From contig CBDHEF010000002.1 in the NCBI GenBank assembly GCA_965261945.1, positions 2,046,001-2,110,000 of the forward strand: a DNA stretch of 64,000 nt, given 5' to 3'. The notes under the pieces are model-generated. The model saw only the letters and a program-made list of their open reading frames with translations. It did not search any database and had not been told where the DNA came from. Positions 1 to 8,101 of this stretch are shown here, one piece after another. How positions within the stretch are numbered: position 1 is the stretch's first letter; every line of letters starts with the position of its first letter. The translations under genes and the position numbers were made by a program. The stretch comes from VXOI01 sp965261945. Its GTDB lineage: Bacteria > Chloroflexota > Dehalococcoidia > Lucifugimonadales > UBA3495.

Positions 1-2
1 CA

Positions 3-761
3 GGCCCGAGTTGCGCCCGCACACTGGCCGAACACGGGGCGGACGTGATGAAAATCAGCGGCCCCCATCTGCCCTTCAGCCCGACCCAGGAACTGGACAC
101 CGGGCACGGCAAGCTCTCCACCCACATCGACCTGCGGGAAAACCGGGAAGTGGAAACCCTGCGGGGGCTGGCGCGTGAAGCCGACGTGTTCTCGCAGGGC
201 TACCGCCCGGGAACTCTGTCGCAGCGGGGACTCTCACCGGAGGAACTGGCCAGGCTGCGGCCTGGCATCGTCTACGTCTCCCTGTCCGCCTTTGGCCGCG
301 TGGGGCCGTGGGCCGAACGGCGCGGCTTCGATACCGTGGTGCAGACAGTGAGCGGCATAACCGACCGGCAGGGCGAGGTATTCCCCGGCGCGGAGCCGGG
401 GCCGCAGTTCTACCCAGTGTCGGCCATTGACTACCTGACCGGCTACCTGATGGCCTTCGGCGCCATGGTGGCCCTCGCCCGCCGGGTGCGTGAAGGTGGA
501 AGCTGGCTGGTCCGCGCGTCCCTGGCGCAAACCGGCCGCTGGCTGGTGGATCGCGGCCAGGCGCCGGAGGCGGAGCTGCGGAACGTGCCGGAGGAGTTCA
601 CCGCCGAGGAAATACGGCGGTGGTCCACGGCCAGTAACGTTCCGGCAGGTCAGCTTAGCCACCTGGCGCCGGCGCTGCAACTCTCGGAGACCCGGCCCCA
701 CTGGACCAGGCCAACGGTGCCCCTCGGCTACCACGACCCGGTATGGCCGGAGCGGTCGTAG
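3..761 (+). CDS. CaiB/BaiF family CoA-transferase (class III), 5'-truncated by window edge
   Basis: The frame is open from the first bases and reads GPSCARTLAEHGADVMKI, the usual N-terminal segment of class III CoA-transferases (small-residue loop followed by LAxxGAxVxKxE). Further on it has the family's READVFSQGYRPG stretch and a segment reading LRPGIVYVSLSAFGRVGPWA, so it is the C-terminal part or a complete short half-domain protein. Family members move CoA between carboxylic acids, often in carnitine, bile acid or aromatic acid degradation; the substrate here cannot be read. The first in-frame ATG at 45 lies inside the conserved domain and is not the true start. It ends at TAG 759-761 and is followed by a hairpin. 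Confidence 0.85.
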   Translation, partial: GPSCARTLAEHGADVMKISGPHLPFSPTQELDTGHGKLSTHIDLRENREVETLRGLAREADVFSQGYRPGTLSQRGLSPEELARLRPGIVYVSLSAFGRVGPWAERRGFDTVVQTVSGITDRQGEVFPGAEPGPQFYPVSAIDYLTGYLMAFGAMVALARRVREGGSWLVRASLAQTGRWLVDRGQAPEAELRNVPEEFTAEEIRRWSTASNVPAGQLSHLAPALQLSETRPHWTRPTVPLGYHDPVWPERS

Positions 762-796
762 CCGGTGCCGGGTCAGCCGTATCTGCAAAGCCTTCT

Positions 797-843
797 GTGA
801 AACCTGTCCGTCCTGAGCCAGTCAGAGGATGGACGGGTTTCAC
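797..843. terminator. Imperfect 17-bp inverted repeat after the CoA-transferase gene
   Basis: Arms 797-813 and 827-843 pair at 15 of 17 positions around a 13-nt loop. There is no T-run, so it may be a REP-type palindrome or an RNA-stabilising hairpin and not a classical terminator. The loop region (GTCCTGAGCC...) resembles a short stretch inside the TPP enzyme gene near 58636-58656. Confidence 0.45.
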
Positions 844-1015
844 TTGCCTGCAACCCATCCAACCGCCCACCCTGCGAAAAGCTCACGACGAACCGCCAAA
901 AGGACTCGATCGACTTTTCAACCACTCTGTTTGCTGACAGCAGGCGGTTGACACTCTTTTGTCTGTCCCCATAGCATCGGTGGACGATACTATGGTACGG
1001 AAACGGCCCCTCCAT
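844..1015. other. Intergenic stretch with no gene; weak promoter candidate
   Basis: No convincing reading frame is seen. A TTGACA at 948-953 followed after 18 nt by TAGCAT (972-977) is a possible sigma-70 promoter reading toward the MITE, with a poor -10 match. The stretch otherwise links the CoA-transferase end to the degraded mobile-element patch. Confidence 0.3.
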
Positions 1016-1160
1016 TATTACAACGACGGATCACAAGAAAAGGACCCTGAGCACCTCTTCATGGCGACCTGCCCACGCCCGTGGCAGCCTTGCGGCCTTG
1101 CCTTTCGCGAAGCGATTTCCGGCCAAAAACTGACCAAATCGAAGAAGCGTCGTTGTAATA
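1016..1160. mobile_element. MITE copy 1, 145 bp, with 13-bp terminal inverted repeats
   Basis: The ends TATTACAACGACG (1016-1028) and CGTCGTTGTAATA (1148-1160) are perfect inverted repeats. The interior is non-coding and clearly related to the element at 48280-48430: both contain CACCTCTTCATG, TTGCCTT(T/C)CGCGAAGC and CTGACCAAAT or its one-base variant. CTAG follows the right end (1161-1164) but the left flank is CCAT, so no target duplication survives. Short length, inverted ends and no transposase define a miniature inverted-repeat element. A CTAG duplication, seen intact in the other copy, is typical of IS5-type transposases. Confidence 0.8.
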
Positions 1161-1238
1161 CTAGAAATCTGGCCGGAAAGTGGAGTCAGCCCGGCCGGCG
1201 GCTATACTTGGGGTCAACAAGGGTAGCGAGGGCTGAGA

Positions 1239-1536
1239 ATGCTGGGAGAGCGGTCGGAGCAGAGGGGTCTGTGGGAAGCGGACCGGTTGTATCTGGACCA
1301 CGTCGGCAAGGACACCTTCTACGGTCTGCTGGCCTCATTGCGGGGCCGGCTGTTCCGGGACGCCGATTTCGCGGTGTTCTTTCGCGGCGTTCTACTGCGC
1401 CGACAACGGCCGGGATAGTGTGCCGCCCAGCCTGCTGGCGGCGGCTCTCCTGCTCCAGTCCCACGACAAGACCAGCGACGCCGAGGCCAAGGCCCGGGCC
1501 GACTTCGACATCCGCTGGAAGGTGGCTCTGGGGATT
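1239..1536 (+). pseudogene. Transposase N-terminal remnant (IS1182-like), frameshifted and truncated
   Basis: ATG at 1239 opens MLGERSEQRGLWEADRLYLD..., and the frame changes by one base at about 1375-1390. It continues as FYCADNGRDSVPPSLLAAAL...ADFDIRWKVALGIG, the well-known N-terminal block of a DDE transposase family that I recognise as IS1182-like. Similarity stops abruptly near 1536, so the catalytic domain is missing. It is a dead fragment beside a MITE. Confidence 0.75.
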
Positions 1537-1607
1537 GGCTCGGTGCAGGCAAGGGCGACCAGCAACATGGCAACCCCGGCGACAATAGTGAAGACCATCT
1601 TCAGCAT
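1532..1607 (-). pseudogene. Possible lipoprotein signal-peptide fragment abutting the transposase remnant
   Basis: On the minus strand an ATG at 1607 (or GTG at 1616) gives MLKMVFTIVAGVAMLLVALAC followed by TEPIP, a good export-signal shape with a cysteine where a lipobox would end. The frame then runs into the reverse of the transposase fragment, so the mature protein is lost. It is very short and may be chance; the abrupt switch at the transposase breakpoint is what makes it plausible. Confidence 0.3.
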
Positions 1608-1718
1608 GGCCGCCACGATAGCATATATCCCTGCTCCAATGCACTGGCCGCCGCCATCTGCCCCACCCGCCCCTTACGTGGTAGGATACCGGCAACACTC
1701 GTTATGGAGGAAAGCGGT

Positions 1719-2486
1719 ATGGCCATGGATGTTCAGGTTTATACCCAGCCTGGTTGATTCTCCTGCCGGACTCTGGAAGAGTTCCTCAAGTCCAACGGTA
1801 TTCCTTACGAACATCACGACCTGCTCAGCGAACCCGCCGCGGTGGAGCATCTGCGCAGCCGCGGAATCAAGTCGCTGCCGGTCACCATCATCGACGACAC
1901 AGAGGTCATCATCGGCTACTACCCCAAGAAGCTGATTCCGGCCCTGAAGCTGGATGTGTCCGTTGACCTGTCGGGCAAGACGGCGTGGCTGGCCGAGAAG
2001 TACGACGCAATAATGAGTGCGGCTGTGCGAGCCAACAACCAGTTCAGCCAGGAGCAGCTCGACACCATCGTACCCTGGCGGCCCTGGAGCCTGCGCGACA
2101 CCGTGCTGCATATCCTGGCGTTCCCGGAGATCGCCTACCTGTCACACGAGGTGGGCAGCATGAGCTGGGACGATATGCAGGCCCAGGACAAACGGCTCGA
2201 AGGTGTCACCACCGCACCGCAGATTGCCGAGTACGGACTAAAGGTGCGCGACGACATCATCGCCTTCCTGGACAGCGGCAATACCGCGGGCTTCGAGCGC
2301 GAGGTGCCGGCCCACTACGGCGGCGAAGTGACCGTTCTGGAGCTGCTCAACATCGTGCTCAGCCACAGCACCCACCACCTGAAGCAGGTTTATCACTACA
2401 TGACCACCGACCTCGGCATGACCTTGGAGAACCCGGCGACCGAGGCCGACCTTGACGGTATCCAGACACCGGACGCCCTTATCTAA
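1719..2486 (+). CDS. Predicted selenoprotein: glutaredoxin-like domain fused to DinB/YfiT-type domain (in-frame UGA at codon 13)
   Basis: ATG 1719 has GGAGG at 1706-1710. The frame reads MAMDVQVYTQPG, then TGA (1755-1757), then FSCRTLEEFLK..., and stays open to TAA at 2486, giving about 255 residues. Residues 5-80 have glutaredoxin features: beta strand VQVYTQPG, active site U13-F-S-C16 in place of CxxC, the SLPVTIIDD cis-proline segment, and GYYPKKL. Residues of about 85-235 form a DinB-like four-helix domain with His in TVLHILAF and HSTHHLKQVYH as probable metal ligands. Such fusions are expected to act in thiol-dependent redox or transfer chemistry in the cytoplasm. A normal gene call starts only at ATG 1842 and loses the active site. 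A nonsense mutation (Cys TGC/TGT to TGA) is the alternative, but there is no other lesion, the UGA sits exactly at the redox cysteine, and a SECIS-like hairpin follows. Confidence 0.75.
1768..1793 (+). promoter_or_regulatory. SECIS-like hairpin downstream of UGA 1755-1757
   Basis: GGACT (1768-1772) pairs with AGTCC (1789-1793). An inner stem GGAA (1775-1778) pairs with TTCC (1782-1785) around the 3-nt loop GAG (1779-1781). The apical loop begins 21 nt after the UGA and has G first, as described for bacterial SECIS elements (loop 16-37 nt after UGA, G in the first two loop positions). The structure was found by eye, with no energy calculation. Confidence 0.55.
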
Positions 2487-2487
2487 C

Positions 2488-2548
2488 ACGCAATGACGCA
2501 AGGGCGCAACGCCGCATTGGAAATCTTTGCGCCCCTGCGCCTTTGCGT
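2488..2548. repeat. Imperfect 23-bp inverted repeat between glutaredoxin-DinB and GMC genes
   Basis: Arms 2488-2510 and 2526-2548 match at 19 of 23 positions, are built of repeated CGCAA/GCGCC words, and flank a 15-nt loop. It starts right after the TAA of the upstream gene, so it may serve as a transcript-end hairpin or be a REP-type palindrome. Confidence 0.6.
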
Positions 2549-2566
2549 TTCATTAAGGAGCCAACG

Positions 2567-4114
2567 ATGAAATATGACTATATCGTGATTGGCGCCGGTT
2601 CCGCCGGTTCCATCATCGCCACACGGCTGACCGAGGACCCCAACGTGTCGGCGCTGCTGTTGGAGGCAGGGCCGGACTACCCGGACTTCGAGCAACTGCC
2701 GGAGGAAGTGAAGTTCGGTTACTCCACCGAAATCGACATCATGGTCAGCGACCACAACTGGCAGTTCACCGGCAAGGCCACCGAGAGCGCCCCACCGATG
2801 ATGGTGCCGAGGGGCAAGGTCACCGGCGGCTCCAGCGCCATCAACGGTCAGGTCTTCCTGCGCGGCGTGCCGGAGGACTACGATTCGTGGGCCGAGATGG
2901 GCAACAATGAGTGGGGCTACACCGACTGCCTGCCCTACTTCCGCAAGCTGGAGACCGACACCGACTTTCCCGACGATTTCCACGGCACCGACGGCCCCAT
3001 CGTCTGCCACCGCTTCAAGCCGGAGACGTGGCACCCGGCACAGCATGCGTTCTATGCCGCCTGCCGGGAGGCGGGGTTCCCTGACAGCCCGGACCACAAC
3101 AACCCGGACTCCACCGGCGTCGGCCCTACGCCCTTCAACAACCCCGGCGGCGTGCGCATGAGCACCGCCCTGGGCTACCTGGACCAGGCGCGCCACCGTC
3201 TGAACCTGACCATCCGCGCCAACTGCCACGTCCAGAAGATACTGTTCGACGGCAACCGCGCGGTGGGCGCTCGTGTGGAGAGCGGCGGCGAGACCTTCAC
3301 TGTCGAGGGCGACGAAATTATCCTCAGTTCCGGCGCCATCGGCTCGCCTCACATCATGCTGCTGTCCGGCATCGGTCCGGCGGCCCACCTGCGGGAGTTC
3401 GGCATCCCCGTGGTGGCCGACCTGCCCGGCGTGGGCCAGAACCTTCGTGATCACCCGCTCGTGTGGGTGACCTGGCGCACGAAGCCGGAGATTCCGCTGG
3501 ACGGCCTGGCTCCCCGGATGCAGGTGACCCTGCGTTACACTGCCGAAGGCTCTGACCTTCGCAACGACATGAAGATGTCCATGCAGTCCTTCGCCACCGA
3601 GCGCATCAATCGTGGCGGCGACCGCATGGAGCCTGTGGGCATCCGCCTGACCAGCGGAATCCAACTGGCGGCGGGCGCGGGCGAGCTGCGGTTGCAATCG
3701 GCTGACCCGGCGGAGCAACCGTTCCTCGACTACCGCTATCTGGAAGACCCCTTCGACCTGGAGCGGCTGCGGGAGACGGTGCGCCTCTGCGTCCGGCTGG
3801 GTGAGAGCGACGCCTTCAACGACATCATCCAGGAACGCATCGAACCCACCGACGCCGAGCTGGCCACCGACGAGGCCCTGGACGAGTACCTGTTCCGCGA
3901 AGTCACAACGTCGCAGCACGTTTCCTGCACCGCCAGGATGGGACCCGCCGACGACCCCATGGCTGTGGTCAGCCAGTACGCCAGGGTTCACGGTCTTGAG
4001 GGCCTGCGTGTGGCCGACGCCTCCATCATGCCCGACTGCATCCGCGCCAACACCAACGTGACCACGATGATGATCGGCGAGCGGGTGGCGGAGTTCATCA
4101 AGGCGGGGAAGTAG
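2567..4114 (+). CDS. GMC family FAD-dependent oxidoreductase (choline dehydrogenase-like)
   Basis: The 515-residue product begins MKYDYIVIGAGSAGSIIATRL, the FAD-binding GxGxxG. It then has VPRGKVTGGSSAINGQVF (GMC signature 1), the second signature region SSGAIGSPHIMLLSGIGP, and the C-terminal active-site block TSQHVSCTARMG...ANTNVTTMMIGERVAEF containing the catalytic His and Asn. Members oxidise alcohols such as choline, glucose or polyethylene glycol; the substrate is unknown. ATG 2567 is chosen because AAGGAG lies at 2555-2560 and the family starts right at the Rossmann strand. Length is normal for the family. Confidence 0.9.
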   Translation: MKYDYIVIGAGSAGSIIATRLTEDPNVSALLLEAGPDYPDFEQLPEEVKFGYSTEIDIMVSDHNWQFTGKATESAPPMMVPRGKVTGGSSAINGQVFLRGVPEDYDSWAEMGNNEWGYTDCLPYFRKLETDTDFPDDFHGTDGPIVCHRFKPETWHPAQHAFYAACREAGFPDSPDHNNPDSTGVGPTPFNNPGGVRMSTALGYLDQARHRLNLTIRANCHVQKILFDGNRAVGARVESGGETFTVEGDEIILSSGAIGSPHIMLLSGIGPAAHLREFGIPVVADLPGVGQNLRDHPLVWVTWRTKPEIPLDGLAPRMQVTLRYTAEGSDLRNDMKMSMQSFATERINRGGDRMEPVGIRLTSGIQLAAGAGELRLQSADPAEQPFLDYRYLEDPFDLERLRETVRLCVRLGESDAFNDIIQERIEPTDAELATDEALDEYLFREVTTSQHVSCTARMGPADDPMAVVSQYARVHGLEGLRVADASIMPDCIRANTNVTTMMIGERVAEFIKAGK

Positions 4115-4217
4115 GGGCGGCGGGCTTGCCTGTCGTCTGGGTTAAGATTTGCCAGACAGCTATGAAAAATCCACAGCCGGACAGGTAATCCCTGTTCAGG
4201 CGGCAGGCAGTCCAGCT

Positions 4218-4838
4218 ATGGAAAAAGTGTTCATCTACTGGGACAATTCCAACATTTTTATCAGCGCACAACAAGTCGCAATAGAGCGCGAGGGCGAGGC
4301 GGTTCGATACCGGGCTCGCCTTCACTTCCGGAATATGATGGAGTTGGCCCGCGCTGGGCGAGACATAGAGCGGGCTATCGCTGTCGGTTCCATTCCGCCT
4401 GAACTGCGGCACGTCTGGAACCGGTTGGAAAATGAAGGGTTCACGGTCCAGTTGCTGGAACGCGGCGCCATACAAGGCCGTGAACAAGGCGTGGACCAAG
4501 CGTTACAGACCGTTATGTTGCGAGATACCGTGGACTATAACGGAGATCCGGGAATCGCGGTGCTACTAACCGGCGACGGCAGCGGCTTCGCCGACGGCGT
4601 AGGGTTTCATGCCGACTTGGAGCGAATGCGCAACCGCGGCTGGCGCATAGAAGTCTTGTCGTGGCGGCATAGCTGCAACCGCCGGATGCGAGAGTGGGCG
4701 GAAGAGTACGGCTCTTTCATCGCTTTGGACGACTTCTACGACAGCGTAACATTCCTGGAGCCGCCCGCCCCCGGGCAGACCGTCGCCAACCCTCGCTACG
4801 CCACGCCGCCTGACCTGTCGCGGCGGGCGATGGGGTAG
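4218..4838 (+). CDS. NYN domain protein (PIN-like ribonuclease fold)
   Basis: The product starts MEKVFIYWDNSNIFIS, the first acidic strand of NYN domains. It has the downstream acidic site VLLTGDGSGFADGVG, then a region equivalent to the last strand (RIEVLSWRHSCN...). NYN proteins are Mg-dependent RNases related to PIN toxins, and the spaced Asp residues fit. A TTG at 4149 would add 23 residues, but ATG 4218 directly precedes the domain. The gene lies just upstream of, and convergent with, the vsr/restriction cassette and may belong to the same defence-like patch. Its RNA target is unknown. Confidence 0.8.
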   Translation: MEKVFIYWDNSNIFISAQQVAIEREGEAVRYRARLHFRNMMELARAGRDIERAIAVGSIPPELRHVWNRLENEGFTVQLLERGAIQGREQGVDQALQTVMLRDTVDYNGDPGIAVLLTGDGSGFADGVGFHADLERMRNRGWRIEVLSWRHSCNRRMREWAEEYGSFIALDDFYDSVTFLEPPAPGQTVANPRYATPPDLSRRAMG

Positions 4839-4949
4839 TAGGAAACCTTAGTCAGTTTAGGAAAAATTGAGTGAAACTCTCCTACTACAATGCTGTTTCA
4901 TTTGGCCTTTAGGCTCACACCTTGAAAAGTGCGGCCCCTTGTCTTGTGT

Positions 4950-5351
4950 TTAGCTCAGGATGGTTTTTAGAAGGCAGGATAGGCTATCGTCCAGCGTCTG
5001 GCACTCCCACACCACTACGGAAGTCCAGCCCAATTCGCGCAATAGCAGCCGGTTTGAGGTGTCGCGGCGCTGATTGCGAGCAATTTTTTCACGCCAGTAG
5101 TCAACGTTGGTCGCGGGCATACGGTCGCCGCGTTTGCATAAGTGACCGTGCCAAAAGCACCCGTGAACGAACAGCGCGATCCGGCGTGACGGAAACGCTA
5201 AGTCTGGTTTTCCCGGCAGGTCTTTGCGGTGCAGGCGGTAGCGATAGCCTATCCGGTGGGCGGTTTTACGAACCCGCATCTCCGGCTTGGTGTTTTTTGA
5301 CCGGACGCTCGCCATGATACGGCTGCGGGTGGCTGCATCAACTTTGTCCAT
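4950..5351 (-). CDS. vsr: Very short patch repair endonuclease Vsr
   Basis: The 133-residue product has the full Vsr layout: an N-terminal MDKVDAATRSRIMASVRSKNTKPE, the KPDLAFPSRRIALFVHGCFWHGH core with the catalytic Asp and the zinc-site Cys/His residues, and a C-terminal W(T/S)VVVWEC strand. Vsr nicks T:G mismatches made by deamination of 5-methylcytosine. It overlaps the restriction gene upstream by 14 nt (ATG at 5349-5351), so it is translationally coupled to the methyltransferase/restriction pair, where such repair is needed. Confidence 0.93.
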   Translation of the reverse strand: MDKVDAATRSRIMASVRSKNTKPEMRVRKTAHRIGYRYRLHRKDLPGKPDLAFPSRRIALFVHGCFWHGHLCKRGDRMPATNVDYWREKIARNQRRDTSNRLLLRELGWTSVVVWECQTLDDSLSCLLKTILS

Positions 5352-6099
5352 GAATAGTTATCCAATCTTGTCGATACCTGACACTTGCTAAAATACTGTC
5401 GACAGGAATGACAGGAATGGTTTGCGTTATGGAGAATTTTTTCGACGATTCAGGTACCGGACGATGGATTGTAAACTGGCTACCATGAGGCTGCCAGGTG
5501 AACTGATGTCTGTTAGTTGTGCGGTCACGTCCAACTAAATTACCATTTTTGTTGAAACTCCACTCGTATTCTGCTGGAATGTATCTGCTTGCTTCTTCTT
5601 CAAAGATTAAAAATTCGCGAGTGTCCAAGTTCCTAATCATCACCACGACACGCAAATCGTTGAACTGATCCAAAGCTTCATCCACACGGGCATTCCAAAC
5701 TGAAACGACGGCGTGTCCAGTGGTTTCGGGATTCTCACGAGGATTTTCTATCCCCACAGAGTAGTTGGGAGAATTTCTGCCGGAAATTAACCGAGCAACT
5801 CTTTTCCCGAAGGGTCTTTTCTCTTTGATAGTCTTGATAGACCAAGCGCATCCATTGGCGACGACATCAGCGACTCCAAGAGGGCTTGCCCTATGTTCCC
5901 CACCGATTGCTGTGGCAAATATCGTGCCAAAATCATCGCCGCTAATGTCAGCTTGGCCGATGGCTATTCGGTGGACGAGTTGTCGTCCAATTTCAAGTAT
6001 GATTTCGTTAGAAATTTGCCCCAACGGGTACGGGCCAGTTCTCCTGGGAGCATTTCCCCTCAGTCTGGGATTGTCCAATGGATTGTCCGAGGACATCAA
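5338..6099 (-). CDS. Type II restriction endonuclease, cognate of the adjacent C5-methyltransferase
   Basis: The 253-residue product lies between a cytosine methyltransferase and vsr on the same strand. A PD-(D/E)xK-like site can be read as GVADVVANGCAWSIKTIK: Asp in ADVV and S-I-K as the [E/S/Q]xK part. No close named enzyme is recognised, so recognition specificity cannot be given. The start overlaps the methyltransferase end by 92 nt and the end overlaps vsr by 14 nt, giving a tight methylase-nuclease-vsr cassette. A/T content is visibly higher than in neighbours, as expected for a transferred element. Confidence 0.75.
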   Translation of the reverse strand: MMSSDNPLDNPRLRGNAPRRTGPYPLGQISNEIILEIGRQLVHRIAIGQADISGDDFGTIFATAIGGEHRASPLGVADVVANGCAWSIKTIKEKRPFGKRVARLISGRNSPNYSVGIENPRENPETTGHAVVSVWNARVDEALDQFNDLRVVVMIRNLDTREFLIFEEEASRYIPAEYEWSFNKNGNLVGRDRTTNRHQFTWQPHGSQFTIHRPVPESSKKFSITQTIPVIPVDSILASVRYRQDWITIHGQS

Positions 6100-7141
6100 G
6101 CACCCCTTTTATAGCGGCCTCCGCCATAGGGACTGGAACGGCGTTTCCCGCTTGTTTTTTGGTTTGGGAATCGTTGCAAACAACCTCAAAAGCATCAGGA
6201 AACCCTTGTAGCCGCAACATTTCCCGGGGCGTTAAGCGCCGCTCCCCGTCAACTAACAGGTAGTTGTAGGAAGCGCCCGCCCGCAAAGCGCACGACCATT
6301 CGTAGCTGGAAATGTGCCCTCCCTTGTTCTCATGCCAAATTGACGGCGTAGCAGTCGGCTTATGAGCTGCGTGGCGCTTGGCGCGAATCCGCCCGGAGAC
6401 GAAATGCTTGGGGTCAGGATTCTCTTCGAGAATCTCTGATAGCGGCTTTATTGTAGCCTTACCAATAGGCCAGGGAAATTCCTCGAACGGCTCTAGTGTG
6501 GCGACTATGATAGTTCGTTCACGCTTTTGGGGGAGACCCAAATCGAGTGCATTCAGTATTCGCCAATCCGTGGTGTACCCCATCTCTTTCAAAGGATTGA
6601 GGATGTCTTTAAGCACTGCGCCGCGTTGAGCGGTGGCGAGCTGCTTCACATTTTCCAAGACAATTCCTTGCGGTTTCTTGTCTTGAGCTATACGCAAGAT
6701 TTCCTTGTAAAGTGTCCCCCGCGGATCATCAGTCCCTAGTTTGTTGCCGATAATGGAAAACGGCTGACAGGGAAACCCAGCGAGCAGGATGTCGTGGGCT
6801 GGAATGTCTGACGACGGAATGGCTACTATATCGCCGCTCGGCCATGTGCCAAAATTATGTTGATAAGCCCTTCGCGCCTCGTCGTCAATGTCGCAGGCGA
6901 ACACTACATTCAGCCCAAGATTCGCTGCTGCGGTATGAAATCCGCCGATTCCGCAGAACAAATCGGCGCATCTCAGCGCGTTGTCTCGACGCGCCGCTTG
7001 CGAAGGAGCATAGGGCGCGTCGAACATTGAGTGAGTTTCTTGTATGTAGCGCAGGGCAACGCCGCTCGACATAACACATATTCCGGCAATCTGCAAGTAA
7101 TTGACCGTGCGCATTCTGCCAATTTTGGCGAACTGTGTCAA
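6008..7141 (-). CDS. DNA (cytosine-5-)-methyltransferase
   Basis: The 377-residue product carries motif I DLFCGIGGFHTA (about residues 60-71), the catalytic PCQPF motif (Cys125), ENVKQL (motif VI), GLPQKRERTIIVA (motif VIII) and the C-terminal RLTPREMLRLQGFPD and QAGNAVPVPMAEA blocks. The target recognition region lies between about residues 230 and 310. The first 55 residues precede the domain and the start is uncertain (ATG at 7072 is an alternative). It would protect host sites from the adjacent nuclease; deamination of its product explains the coupled vsr. Confidence 0.95.
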   Translation of the reverse strand: MTQFAKIGRMRTVNYLQIAGICVMSSGVALRYIQETHSMFDAPYAPSQAARRDNALRCADLFCGIGGFHTAAANLGLNVVFACDIDDEARRAYQHNFGTWPSGDIVAIPSSDIPAHDILLAGFPCQPFSIIGNKLGTDDPRGTLYKEILRIAQDKKPQGIVLENVKQLATAQRGAVLKDILNPLKEMGYTTDWRILNALDLGLPQKRERTIIVATLEPFEEFPWPIGKATIKPLSEILEENPDPKHFVSGRIRAKRHAAHKPTATPSIWHENKGGHISSYEWSCALRAGASYNYLLVDGERRLTPREMLRLQGFPDAFEVVCNDSQTKKQAGNAVPVPMAEAAIKGVLDVLGQSIGQSQTEGKCSQENWPVPVGANF

Positions 7142-7165
7142 TCAGGCGTTGTCAGTGCCTCAATC

Positions 7166-8041
7166 CTACCCCCGCCCGAACCAGTCGGGATGCACTGCCT
7201 GCAGGCCCAGCTGCGGCCAGGCGGCGGGGGCGCTGCACTTTTCCAGGCGCTCCTCCAGGGGCAGGGAGTCGTCCCAGTAGTAGGCTATGATGCGTCGGCC
7301 GTTCCAGTGGGAGGCGGCTTCTGACGCAATCCAGACCGCCGGTGACTGCATCGCCTCCGGCTGGATGAGAGCATCGGCGGTGGCCCCTTCCGGCGGTTGC
7401 ACCATGTTGGTGGCCGTGGCGCCGCCGGGGGTGAGCACGTTGGCGGTCACGCCGGTGCCTTCCAGGTCTTGGGCCATGATGGCTACCAGGGCCTCGTGTC
7501 CCGCCTTGGAAGGGCCGTAGGGCGCGCCGCCCTTGCGCCACATGGTGTCCATGCTGGTGGTGACGCCGATGATGCGCCCGAACCCCTGCTCGACCATGTG
7601 CGGGGTAACAGCGTGGGACATCAGGAACGGCCCGCTCAGGTTCACCGAAATCACCCTCAGCCAAGCGTCGGGATCGAGTGTCCAGAAGTCGTTCTGGCTG
7701 CCGGCGGCCCGGGCGCCGAAACCGCCGGTGCGGGCGTTGATGCCGGCGTTGTTGATCAGGATGTGCAGCCCGCCCATCTCGCTGATGGTGCGCTGCACGG
7801 CGCTATCCACCGACTCCGGGTCGGTGACGTCGGCGATGATGGGCAGCACGGCGTCATCGCCGCCGATTTCGCGCATATCGTTGGCGGTCTGGTCCAGCCA
7901 GTCCTCGTTTACGTCCAGCATCGCCACCCTAGCCCCGGCGCGCACGAGGCCGGTGGTGATGGAGCGGCCCATGCCGATGGGGCTGGCCGCCCCGGTGACG
8001 ATGGCGATTCTGCCTTCGAGTGTATTCGATTGGGTGGTCAT
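7166..8041 (-). CDS. Short-chain dehydrogenase/reductase
   Basis: The 291-residue product has the cofactor loop TGAASPIGMG near residue 16, NNAG near residue 92, the catalytic Tyr-Lys pair in YGPSK, and a Ser in the preceding TTSMD strand. These are standard classical SDR landmarks for an NAD(P)-dependent oxidoreductase. A C-terminal tail of about 40 residues (YWDDSLPLEERLEK...) is longer than the minimal SDR fold. It is transcribed in the same direction as the methyltransferase, 24 nt away, but looks metabolic. The substrate is unknown. Confidence 0.9.
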   Translation of the reverse strand: MTTQSNTLEGRIAIVTGAASPIGMGRSITTGLVRAGARVAMLDVNEDWLDQTANDMREIGGDDAVLPIIADVTDPESVDSAVQRTISEMGGLHILINNAGINARTGGFGARAAGSQNDFWTLDPDAWLRVISVNLSGPFLMSHAVTPHMVEQGFGRIIGVTTSMDTMWRKGGAPYGPSKAGHEALVAIMAQDLEGTGVTANVLTPGGATATNMVQPPEGATADALIQPEAMQSPAVWIASEAASHWNGRRIIAYYWDDSLPLEERLEKCSAPAAWPQLGLQAVHPDWFGRG

Positions 8042-8101
8042 TCCTTACCTCTACTAGCTCTCCTGTTTGAACCGTGGGATTACAGCAGCATGGACGTATG
8101 T

